This document shows, piece after piece, positions 1 through 6,471 of a DNA stretch of 15,849 nt (positions within the stretch are counted from its first letter, which is position 1; each line of letters starts with the position of its first letter). Below the pieces are notes generated by a model. That model worked only from the letters and a program-made list of their open reading frames with translations, did not search any database and had not been told where the DNA came from. Origin of the DNA: Gammaproteobacteria bacterium (GTDB lineage Bacteria > Pseudomonadota > Gammaproteobacteria > UBA9339); contig JAHIYS010000220.1 of NCBI GenBank assembly GCA_018814965.1, forward strand, positions 1 through 15,849, in the 5' to 3' direction. Both the position numbers and the translations under genes were made by a program.

Positions 1-4
1 AACA

Positions 5-376
5 TTAATTCTTTGCTACTAGATATACCCCAAGAAGAATAATAAGGATGCCAGCGATTCTAAGTGGGGTTAAATCTTCGCTCCAAAGATAATAAGCTGC
101 TATAGCAGTAGCAATATACCCTAGGCTTGATATGGGATAGGCAATGCTTACAGGAGTGCGAGAGAGGACCATAAGCCATACAAACACGCTGCCAGCATAA
201 ACTAGTACTCCTGAAATTATCCATGGTGAGAGCATAACCTTAGTGGTGATGGGTAAAAGGTTCTCCCAGGTGAAACTAAATACACCAATTTGCATCATGC
301 CAGCTTTGAGCGATATTTGGGCATAGGTGTTGAGTATTACTGTTAATATTATTAAGGCAAATACGGTAAAATTCAT
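5..376 (-). CDS. ArnE/EmrE-like small membrane flippase subunit (SMR/DMT family)
   Basis: A 123-residue, very hydrophobic protein with four predicted membrane helices (about residues 4-25, 48-68, 72-92 and 98-120). The block VWLMVLSRTPVSIAYPISSL followed by a YLWSE loop and a final Gly-rich helix resembles ArnE (LWLLVLQNVPVGIAYP...LSL in E. coli). ArnE is half of the flippase that moves undecaprenyl-phosphate-aminoarabinose across the inner membrane. The membrane-embedded Glu of EmrE-type drug exporters is absent from helix 1 (ILNTYAQISLK there), which argues against a multidrug pump. It starts at ATG 376, 19 bp after the stop of the ArnT-like gene, so the two are probably cotranscribed. By inference it supplies lipid-linked sugar to the neighbouring transferase. 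The exact sugar is unknown, and a further partner could lie beyond position 1. Confidence 0.75.
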   Translation of the reverse strand: MNFTVFALIILTVILNTYAQISLKAGMMQIGVFSFTWENLLPITTKVMLSPWIISGVLVYAGSVFVWLMVLSRTPVSIAYPISSLGYIATAIAAYYLWSEDLTPLRIAGILIILLGVYLVAKN

Positions 377-395
377 ATGTTATTATCCATTTTGT

Positions 396-2042
396 TTATT
401 TTGAGTTTACTACTAATAGGGTATCCCACAGTTTTGCTATTATTCTCATTTTATCAGGAGCACTCGGTAATAGATTACGATAATTGCTTTCACCAGTGAT
501 TAAGTAGACGACGCGGTCGCTATGCCATCTTTCCCAAAAAGTTTTTTCATCAATCATCCATGAGCTGGTATCCTGATGAGCTATACCAAAAGCTAATTCT
601 CCTGAGTATTGGGCAACGGTAACTATCCGTTTTAAATAAAATGGTAGTTCCTGATAATAGTCTCTATAAACTATTACCTCATCTTCAGGTTGTAATCTTT
701 GTTGCATGGTGGTTATTAGCGGCTTTATTGATTGTCGGTTTATAGTTGTAATGTTTGGACTAAAGTATAGCCATAGGGTGGCTGCAGCTAGAACCATAAC
801 AAAAAATCCTGAGCTCGTATTATGACGACGATAAGCGATCGCAGTTACCAATGTGCCAACAACCATAATTCCGGCAATAAAATAGAGGTTTTGTTTAGTA
901 AATGCCTGTTCGTTGAAATCAAGAATAAAGGACGCGCTAATCGCTGCTATTGCTAAAATAATATTAAGTGTAAATAGAGCGTAAAAGCCAAGATCCATTT
1001 GACGGGATTTATTGTTTTGCCAATTGGCGGCGAAATAATTTCCAATAAGCATCGCTATGGGTGGAAATATAGGCAGAATATAAGGGATTAATTTTGAGTT
1101 AGAAAATGAGAAAAAAGTGTAGATACAAGCTATCCAAAGGAGTAAAAATATTGTCGGTTTAGATTGTTTTAATTCTTTAAAATGTTTGGGGATGTTGTGA
1201 ACAATCGTTTGTGGTAGAAAAGTCATCCAAGGATAGAGGCCTACGAGCGATACTACAGGTAGAAACCACCATTTTTGAGAGCGGCTTGCATAATCAGTAA
1301 AGTAACGTAAAAAATGTTGTTCTAAAAAATAAAATCGTAAGAATTCGGGATTTTTTATTTGGACTAAAATATGCCAGGGAAGAGCAATCAAAAGAAAAAT
1401 AAACCCGCCGCTTAGAAGCCTATAATTTTTTAAGTTTCGCCACTCATTAAAAATAGTTATCCAACAAATTAGTATTATACCTAAAAGAACTATGCCGATC
1501 AGACCTTTAGTCATTACAGCGCATGCTGCAAGGGCATACATTAACCATAGGTATAAAGATCGTTTAGTTCCTAAAGGTAACTGAGTTGCTAATATGAATG
1601 AGCATAGGGATCCAGATAGAAAAAATGTGAGAGTGACATCGATAGTGAGAACTCGAGTTAGAGCAAAAACTAGGCTGCTTGTTGCAAAGATAAAAGCTGC
1701 AAGCATCCCTGATAATCTCCCGTATAATTTTCTGCCAGTAAAATATACTCCAAGCACGCATCCAAGGGCCATAATGGCATTAGCAATACTTGCTGCAACT
1801 TCATTGGCGCCTAAGGTTTTAATGCTTACTGCTTGCAGCCAGTAAAATAGAGGGGGTTTTTCAAAATATTTTACACCATTAAGATGGGGGGTTATGTAAT
1901 CACCAGTTACAACCATTTCACGAGGGATCTCAGCATAGCGTCCTCCATCTGGAGCAGATAATGGATATCTCCCCAGCGTAGCTCCAAAGAGGGCACCAAC
2001 TATTAAAGTGAGTAACACAAAATCTTTTATCCAGGATGTCAT
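396..2042 (-). CDS. ArnT/PMT-family (GT39/GT83-like) lipid-linked sugar glycosyltransferase
   Basis: A 548-residue polytopic inner-membrane protein with about 11-13 hydrophobic segments and a C-terminal soluble periplasmic-type tail (about residues 430-548). The N-terminal loop carries the family signature RYAEIPREM (35-43), then TPHLNGVKYFEKPPLFYW (51-68). This matches E. coli ArnT RYAEISREM and the YFEKP loop, and a second conserved acidic loop follows (TIDVTLT, Asp135). ArnT uses undecaprenyl-phosphate aminoarabinose to modify lipid A. Relatives use other polyprenyl sugars, so the acceptor here is uncertain. The usual Asp-Glu of the first loop reads Asp32-Gly33. It starts at ATG 2042 next to a REP-like palindrome, and a small ArnE-like flippase gene follows immediately. 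Family assignment is firm; substrate is inference. Confidence 0.8.
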   Translation of the reverse strand: MTSWIKDFVLLTLIVGALFGATLGRYPLSAPDGGRYAEIPREMVVTGDYITPHLNGVKYFEKPPLFYWLQAVSIKTLGANEVAASIANAIMALGCVLGVYFTGRKLYGRLSGMLAAFIFATSSLVFALTRVLTIDVTLTFFLSGSLCSFILATQLPLGTKRSLYLWLMYALAACAVMTKGLIGIVLLGIILICWITIFNEWRNLKNYRLLSGGFIFLLIALPWHILVQIKNPEFLRFYFLEQHFLRYFTDYASRSQKWWFLPVVSLVGLYPWMTFLPQTIVHNIPKHFKELKQSKPTIFLLLWIACIYTFFSFSNSKLIPYILPIFPPIAMLIGNYFAANWQNNKSRQMDLGFYALFTLNIILAIAAISASFILDFNEQAFTKQNLYFIAGIMVVGTLVTAIAYRRHNTSSGFFVMVLAAATLWLYFSPNITTINRQSIKPLITTMQQRLQPEDEVIVYRDYYQELPFYLKRIVTVAQYSGELAFGIAHQDTSSWMIDEKTFWERWHSDRVVYLITGESNYRNLLPSAPDKMRIIAKLWDTLLVVNSK

Positions 2043-2068
2043 AGTAAATTATTATTGTTATTTAATGC

Positions 2069-2113
2069 TGTCATTGCGAGCGAAACGTTTTTTGTTTCGC
2101 GCGGCAATCCAGA
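2069..2113. repeat. REP-like palindromic element, copy 1
   Basis: Framework TGTCATTGCGAG ... GCGCGGCAATCCAG flanks a perfect 7-bp hairpin (GCGAAAC at 2080-2086, loop 2087-2093, GTTTCGC at 2094-2100). The same framework with a different self-complementary stem is at 12652-12691. It lies between the ArnT-like gene and recR, outside any gene. Dispersed palindromes of this kind are typically spread by REP-associated transposases; none is present in this window. Confidence 0.75.
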
Positions 2114-2169
2114 TACTAAGTTATTAGTACAATATCTTATACCAAGAGCCTTATTCAACTATTCTTAAG

Positions 2170-2261
2170 TTGTGGGGTTATATTTTTCGTGGACGGACTC
2201 CCTGTCCTTGGTCTTCTTACCTTCCCTGGTTCGACACACCACTCAAAACATAACCCCACAA
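2170..2261. repeat. 92-bp element with 23-bp imperfect terminal inverted repeats
   Basis: The left end (2170-2192) and the reverse complement of the right end (2239-2261) share a perfect 12-bp block, TTGTGGGGTTAT, and then 8 of 11 further bases including a closing GTGG. The 46-bp interior (2193-2238) contains a small hairpin, GGAC-TCCCT-GTCC (2195-2207). It sits just downstream of recR. Read on the plus strand the right arm is followed by TTTTT, so it could also act as a terminator in that direction. I do not recognise the family. It may be a MITE-like element, a structured RNA or a large terminator hairpin. Confidence 0.55.
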
Positions 2262-2285
2262 TTTTTCAAGCTAATCAAGCTAAGT

Positions 2286-2888
2286 TTATATTTCTGTCCT
2301 CTTCGCCAGCGCCTGTGCCAAAGTATTGCTATCAGTATATTCCAATTCACCGCCAAAAGGTATCCCATGAGCGATTCTGGTGCATTTAAATTTTTCCATT
2401 AAATGGGCAAGATTGGCTATATATTGTGCAGTAGCTTCCCCCTCAACTGTAGGATTGGTGGCAATGATGATTTCTTTAATCTCATTTTCAGAGTTGAGTA
2501 AACTAGATAATTCGTTAATACCAATTTCATTAGGTCCAAGTCCATCTATGGGTGATAAGTGCCCCATTAAAACAAAATATAAACCACGGTAACTATTGGT
2601 GTGCTCAATGGCGAGAATGTCTATTGGAGTTTCAACAATGCATAAAAGGGAACTGTCCCTTTTTGTATTGGAGCAGATATTACATGTGTCATGCTCACTA
2701 AAAGTACGACAACGCTTACAATTGCCAACTTGAGTTAGAGTTTGTTCTAAGGTTTTTGCCAAAGATAAACCATCGTTTCGCCCTTGCTGAAGTAAATAAA
2801 AAGCCATCCGTTGTGCTGATCTTGGCCCTATCCCTGGAAGAGAGCGTAATGCATGAATTAATTGATCTACTAGTTGGGTATATGACAT
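2286..2888 (-). CDS. recR: Recombination mediator RecR
   Basis: A 200-residue protein of normal RecR length. It has an N-terminal helix-hairpin-helix (LPGIGPRSAQRMAFYLL, residues 17-33), a four-Cys zinc finger (Cys57, Cys60, Cys69, Cys72) and a Toprim fold that opens at LLCIVETPIDILAIE (81-95, Glu86), with IIIATNPTVEGEATA further on. With RecF and RecO, RecR loads RecA onto SSB-coated gaps in the cytoplasm. It starts 9 bp after the ybaB stop codon as the last gene of the dnaX-ybaB-recR operon. No strong Shine-Dalgarno is visible, so translation probably depends on coupling to ybaB. Confidence 0.95.
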   Translation of the reverse strand: MSYTQLVDQLIHALRSLPGIGPRSAQRMAFYLLQQGRNDGLSLAKTLEQTLTQVGNCKRCRTFSEHDTCNICSNTKRDSSLLCIVETPIDILAIEHTNSYRGLYFVLMGHLSPIDGLGPNEIGINELSSLLNSENEIKEIIIATNPTVEGEATAQYIANLAHLMEKFKCTRIAHGIPFGGELEYTDSNTLAQALAKRTEI

Positions 2889-2897
2889 AGAGTATAT

Positions 2898-3236
2898 TTA
2901 TTTGCCAGTAAGATCGAAGTTTTGGAATAATTTCATCATCTCATTTTGAATGGCTATTTCTGCTTTACGCGAAGCATCGGTTATAGCAGAGGCCATTAAA
3001 TCACAAACTACTTGAGTCGGCTGTTCTAATACAGATGGGTCAATAGTAACTTTAGTTGCCTCATAACGTCCGTTTAAATAAACTTTAATCCCATAATCCT
3101 CTGTGCCGGCTTTGCCTTCAACTTCAATCAGAGCAAGTTTTTTCTGTGCATCGGACATTTTGTTTTGAATTTCGGCAGATTTGTCTGTAATGTCTTGAGT
3201 GTTTTCTTGGTTAGGGTTGGTAGGGTCAAGTGTCAT
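2898..3236 (-). CDS. ybaB: YbaB/EbfC-family nucleoid-associated protein
   Basis: A 112-residue protein with the YbaB core: a basic/acidic helical N-terminal half with KMSDAQKKLALIEVEGKAG, a strand pair (YGIKVYLNGRYEATKVTIDP), and a C-terminal helix (DLMASAITDASRKAEIAIQNEMMKL, given here in description of the last third). Members form tweezer-like dimers that bind DNA. Its place between dnaX and recR is the standard one in proteobacteria. The chosen start is ATG 3236, preceded by GAGGA at good spacing. A longer frame from a TTG at 3266 would add 10 basic residues without a better ribosome site. Confidence 0.92.
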   Translation of the reverse strand: MTLDPTNPNQENTQDITDKSAEIQNKMSDAQKKLALIEVEGKAGTEDYGIKVYLNGRYEATKVTIDPSVLEQPTQVVCDLMASAITDASRKAEIAIQNEMMKLFQNFDLTGK

Positions 3237-3322
3237 GTTTATTTTCCTCGTAGGTTTAGTCGCCAAAGAATAATTCAGTTATATGGCGTTTTGCAAATTG
3301 TTTAGTTATGTTTTGTTTAAAA

Positions 3323-4924
3323 CTACTCACTTTTAACTGAATTGGCAATTATCTTGGCATCAAATTTACTCATCAGTTCTTTTATTCCTTGATCTTTTTC
3401 TATGGTTTGTAAGGCCTCATTTTGTTTTCTACTATTTTCCCTTTTTTTAATATTGGCTGAGGTTTCCATATTAGCAGTGCCAAGCTTAATAATGGCCGCC
3501 ATTGGTGAATTAAAGTGTTTGCTAAGAGCTGCGTTTATTCGCTCTTCTTGTTTTTTGTTAAGTAGAGGAGCTTGATTTGGTTCAAGCATAATCTCTACTT
3601 CATTTTCGGTGATTTTGGTTACGATGCAGTGTTGTAGTAATGCAAGTGTAGGGCCAGTAACCTCTAGTTTTAATAGCAGGTTTGAGTTATCGCTGGTTAC
3701 TGTTTTGGGGGCGGCGATATCGCTTGGTTGTTTGTCATTATGGTTTGTAGTTTCATCTTTGCTAATAGGGGTTGGAGATACATTGCGATCGGTATTTGTC
3801 GGATTTTTATTGCAAACATTTATAGTTAAAGGAGAAACAACTTCAGGACGAAAAGCCAGCATACGTAACATTACCATTTCAAAGCCTAAGCGTAGGCTCG
3901 GTGCTAGCGGTAGATCCCGTTTGCCAATTAAGGCAATTTGATAGAAAAGTTGGGTTTCTTCTGGGGTAATTTTCGAAGCTAATTGTTGTATGAGGTCTTG
4001 ATATAGCCAGTTATTGGTGTTGATGTTTGGCGCTAGTTGCACAAGGCTAATTTTATGTAGAATTTCTAATAGTTCATTTATAGTGCTTATAAAGTCAGGG
4101 GCTAGTTCTGCTAGATCCGAAATAATTTTAAGTATACTGTCGACATTGTTGGCAGCAAGCGCTTCAAGTAGTGCAAATACTTTCTGGCTATCAATGGTGC
4201 CCATCATGGTTTTAACATCTGCGGTAGTTACTTTGTTTTGTCCAAAGGCAATCGCTTGATCTAATAAACTCAAGGCATCACGGACGCTTCCATTAGCGCC
4301 AATAGCTATTTGATGTAGGGCTTCGTCTTCATGAGGAATTTTTTCTTGGGTAAGGATATGTCGTAGTTGTTTTTTAAGCAACTCTGGACTTAAAGTTTTT
4401 AAATTGAACTGTAAGCAACGGGAGAGTACGGTTACCGGTAATTTTTGGGGATCAGTGGTTGCTAGTAGAAATTTTACGTGAGCTGGAGGTTCTTCTAGAG
4501 TTTTTAGAAGAGCGTTAAAGCTGTGTCCAGATAACATGTGTACTTCATCGATAATATAGATTTTATATTGACCTTTGGTTGGTAGGTATTGGACGTTATC
4601 TAATAGATCACGGGTATCCTCAACTTTGGTGCGAGATGCCGCATCAACCTCTATTAGGTCGATAAAGCGTCCAGCATCGATCTCGGTGCAAGCATCGCAT
4701 TTGCCGCATGGGGTGGCAGTGACGCCAGTTTCACAATTGAGACACTTGGCCAGAATTCTTGCGATACTTGTTTTTCCAACCCCTCTTGTGCCAGAAAAAA
4801 GATAAGCATGGTGGAGTCTTTGTTGGGTAAGAGCGTTTTTAAGAGCGCGTATTATATGCTCTTGGCCAGCTACCTCTTCAAAATTTTTCGGTCTCCACTT
4901 GCGAGCTAGTACTTGATAGGACAT
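3323..4924 (-). CDS. dnaX: DNA polymerase III subunit tau/gamma (DnaX)
   Basis: A 533-residue clamp-loader ATPase. It shows Walker A GTRGVGKT (45-52), a zinc site (Cys64, Cys73, Cys76, Cys79), Walker B IIDEVHM (124-130), sensor region LLATTDPQKLPVT and the arginine-finger SRC (168-170). These match the E. coli protein closely. The collar domain ends near residue 365 (FEMVMLRMLAFRP). The remainder is about 110 residues shorter than E. coli DnaX, apparently mostly at the expense of the DnaB-binding domain IV. A short alpha-binding-type tail remains (about 490-533). The start MSYQVLARKWRP matches the family start exactly; an ATG three codons upstream (4933) is possible. First gene of the dnaX-ybaB-recR operon. 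Confidence 0.95.
   Translation of the reverse strand: MSYQVLARKWRPKNFEEVAGQEHIIRALKNALTQQRLHHAYLFSGTRGVGKTSIARILAKCLNCETGVTATPCGKCDACTEIDAGRFIDLIEVDAASRTKVEDTRDLLDNVQYLPTKGQYKIYIIDEVHMLSGHSFNALLKTLEEPPAHVKFLLATTDPQKLPVTVLSRCLQFNLKTLSPELLKKQLRHILTQEKIPHEDEALHQIAIGANGSVRDALSLLDQAIAFGQNKVTTADVKTMMGTIDSQKVFALLEALAANNVDSILKIISDLAELAPDFISTINELLEILHKISLVQLAPNINTNNWLYQDLIQQLASKITPEETQLFYQIALIGKRDLPLAPSLRLGFEMVMLRMLAFRPEVVSPLTINVCNKNPTNTDRNVSPTPISKDETTNHNDKQPSDIAAPKTVTSDNSNLLLKLEVTGPTLALLQHCIVTKITENEVEIMLEPNQAPLLNKKQEERINAALSKHFNSPMAAIIKLGTANMETSANIKKRENSRKQNEALQTIEKDQGIKELMSKFDAKIIANSVKSE
3432..3448 (-). other. Candidate slippage site in dnaX (A7 run followed by -1 frame stops)
   Basis: Codons 492-495 read ATT AAA AAA AGG, giving seven consecutive A residues. 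A -1 shift of the ribosome or one extra A in the transcript would read AAG GGA AAA and then two tandem TAG stops (3434-3429). The shortened product would be about 497 residues and would lack the C-terminal tail of tau. It is not the E. coli-type A AAA AAG heptamer in the required frame, and no such heptamer was found elsewhere in the gene. Confidence 0.3.
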
Positions 4925-4995
4925 AGTATTCATCTATAATAAAATTTTAACTAATTATAAACATTAGCGAGCTAATTACCAGATTAAAAAAACAT
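4925..4995. promoter_or_regulatory. Divergent dnaX / miaA promoter region
   Basis: The 71 bp between the two divergent starts is very AT-rich and must hold both promoters unless they lie within genes. On the minus strand a perfect TATAAT (4954-4959) lies 16 bp from a poor -35 (TGGTAA, 4976-4981), a reasonable fit for dnaX. No convincing -35/-10 pair was found for miaA. Confidence 0.35.
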
Positions 4996-5934
4996 ATGGT
5001 TAATCATAAAGATAAAGTTTTTTGTTTGATGGGGCCAACGGCAGCAGGAAAGACCGATGCTGCTATTACACTTTGCGAACATTTTCCATTTGAAATTGTT
5101 AGCGTTGATTCTGCTATGGTTTATCGTGATCTGGATATAGGGACCGCTAAACCAACAGTTAAGCAGTTACAGCTAGCAAAGCATCATCTTATAGATATTT
5201 GTGATCCAAAGGAATCTTATTCTGCCGGTGAATTTCGTCATGATGCTTTGCAAAAAATTGAAGAGATCTTTGCTAGAGGGAACATTCCCTTACTTGTTGG
5301 TGGGACAATGCTGTATTTTTACGTATTGCAACATGGACTTTCTAATTTACCCAAAGCTGATGAAAAGGTTAGGTTAAAAATACAGGCTGAATGTGATCAG
5401 CTTGGTTTAGGTGCTCTTTATGATAGGTTGCAAAACATAGATCCCCAAAGTGCTAAAAATATTAAAAAGACGGATAGTCAGCGTATCCAAAGGGCTCTTG
5501 AGGTTCATGAGCTTACTGGAAAGAGCTTGACTGAGCTTAAGCTTATTGATCCTCCGTGCGCTCTTCCTTATGAAGTGATCAACTTTATAATATCCCCATC
5601 AGATATAAGTGCCATTAGAGGTAAAATACAAGCCAGATTTAATCAGATGCTTCATTTGGGTTTTGTTGATGAGGTTCAAAAATTATACCAAAGAGGAGAT
5701 TTGTACGCTGATTTACCCTCCATAAGGAGTGTTGGTTATCGTCAGATTTGGCAATATTTATCGGGGCAGATTTCTTATGACAAGATGCTAGAATTGATTC
5801 CGATTGTAACCGGACGTCTTGCTAAGCGTCAATTGACTTGGCTTCGAAGGTGGGACCGAGCTAAATGGTTTAATAGTGATGATCCTATGATGATGTCTAA
5901 CATAATGAATTCAATTGATTTTTGTTTAAGATAA
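4996..5934 (+). CDS. miaA: tRNA dimethylallyltransferase MiaA
   Basis: A 312-residue cytoplasmic enzyme that transfers the dimethylallyl group from DMAPP to N6 of A37 in tRNAs reading UNN codons. It has the P-loop GPTAAGKT (13-20), the substrate/tRNA motif VDSAMVYRDLDIGTAKP (37-53), HHLIDICDP (63-71), VGGTMLYF (101-108) and the late motif SIRSVGYRQIWQYL. Length is normal for gammaproteobacteria. It is divergent from dnaX. In most gammaproteobacteria hfq follows directly; here the next genes are a 74-residue orphan, rpoS and purA. The ribosome site before ATG 4996 is weak (purine-rich AGATTAAAAAA). Confidence 0.96.
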   Translation: MVNHKDKVFCLMGPTAAGKTDAAITLCEHFPFEIVSVDSAMVYRDLDIGTAKPTVKQLQLAKHHLIDICDPKESYSAGEFRHDALQKIEEIFARGNIPLLVGGTMLYFYVLQHGLSNLPKADEKVRLKIQAECDQLGLGALYDRLQNIDPQSAKNIKKTDSQRIQRALEVHELTGKSLTELKLIDPPCALPYEVINFIISPSDISAIRGKIQARFNQMLHLGFVDEVQKLYQRGDLYADLPSIRSVGYRQIWQYLSGQISYDKMLELIPIVTGRLAKRQLTWLRRWDRAKWFNSDDPMMMSNIMNSIDFCLR

Positions 5935-6017
5935 TTCCTGGCGGTAACTATCTTAGGGTAGATAAGAGTTTGTTAATGTAAAATATTTTAAATATAATAC
6001 GCTATATCTATAGTTCT

Positions 6018-6040
6018 TTAAAAAAAAGCTATTTTTTTAA
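6018..6040. repeat. All-A/T inverted repeat downstream of miaA
   Basis: TTAAAAAAA (6018-6026) and TTTTTTTAA (6032-6040) form a 9-bp A/T-only stem around a 5-base loop. It lies in the 217-bp gap after miaA. It lacks the GC-rich stem of an intrinsic terminator. It might still bend DNA or weakly end transcription. Nothing else clear was seen in 5935-6151. Confidence 0.35.
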
Positions 6041-6151
6041 TTAGTTATATTAATTTAAGTTACTGTTTGTGATATTATACCAACTGACATTGATTTTGGT
6101 GCGGCATGGTTATTATTACGTAAGGTTTTTGGTTTAAATTGGGGTATATAA

Positions 6152-6376
6152 ATGGTGCGAAAACAAAAGTCCAAAACTATTGTTAAAAAACAAAATATCG
6201 TTCAGAGAGCTAAATCCACCCCGTTGTGTAAAAAGGATGCTCGCGTAGAAAATCAAGATATAAGTTTTTTTGAATCAGCGCGACCGGTTTTGAAACAATG
6301 GGATAATTATAAAAATTTCCTCAGACATTTACTATCAGATGATACAGATGGTGAATTGCCTGATGAGATTTGTTAG
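6152..6376 (+). CDS. Small hypothetical protein (74 residues), no recognised family
   Basis: A 74-residue frame with a usable ribosome site (GGGG, 7 bases before ATG). The first 30 residues are strongly basic (RKQKSK, KKQ, KKDAR). The last third is acidic (LLSDDTDGELPDE), with a short aromatic middle (FFESARPVLKQWDNYKNFLRHLL). No membrane segment or signal peptide is visible. It occupies the place where hfq is found in related genomes but shows none of the Sm motifs of Hfq. The charge split suggests a nucleic-acid- or protein-binding role, which is only a guess. It could also be non-coding. Confidence 0.5.
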   Translation: MVRKQKSKTIVKKQNIVQRAKSTPLCKKDARVENQDISFFESARPVLKQWDNYKNFLRHLLSDDTDGELPDEIC

Positions 6377-6393
6377 GGCGAGAGGATGTTTTG

Positions 6394-6424
6394 TCGACAA
6401 TCAATACTATGTGATGGCTAGAAT
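6394..6424 (+). promoter_or_regulatory. Possible promoter upstream of rpoS
   Basis: TCGACA (6394-6399) and TAGAAT (6419-6424) each differ from consensus by one base. The 19-bp spacer is long, and a C precedes the -10. The -35 overlaps a perfect 10-bp palindrome TTGTCGACAA (6391-6400) that could be an operator. An imperfect hairpin (TTGTTGTTA ... TATAACAA, 6426-6448) follows in the would-be leader. This is pattern matching only. Confidence 0.3.
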
Positions 6425-6471
6425 TTGTTGTTAAAAATTTATAACAAAGCATAAAAACGGAGTGTTTGATT

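Noticed and set aside
1594..1845. 83-residue plus-strand open frame opposite the ArnT-like gene
   Set aside because: It lies entirely antisense to a well-supported membrane glycosyltransferase and its translation has no recognisable domain.
2069..2113. REP-like repeats as a CRISPR array
   Set aside because: Copies are about 10 kb apart, with no regular spacers and no cas genes.
2221..2245. GGTTCGA resembling a tRNA T-loop inside the 92-bp element
   Set aside because: The flanking bases do not form a T-stem and no acceptor or anticodon arm can be built around it.
2172..2402. Two overlapping plus-strand frames across the recR 3' end
   Set aside because: They cross the inverted-repeat element and antisense recR. 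The sequence is low in coding character and no ribosome site was seen.
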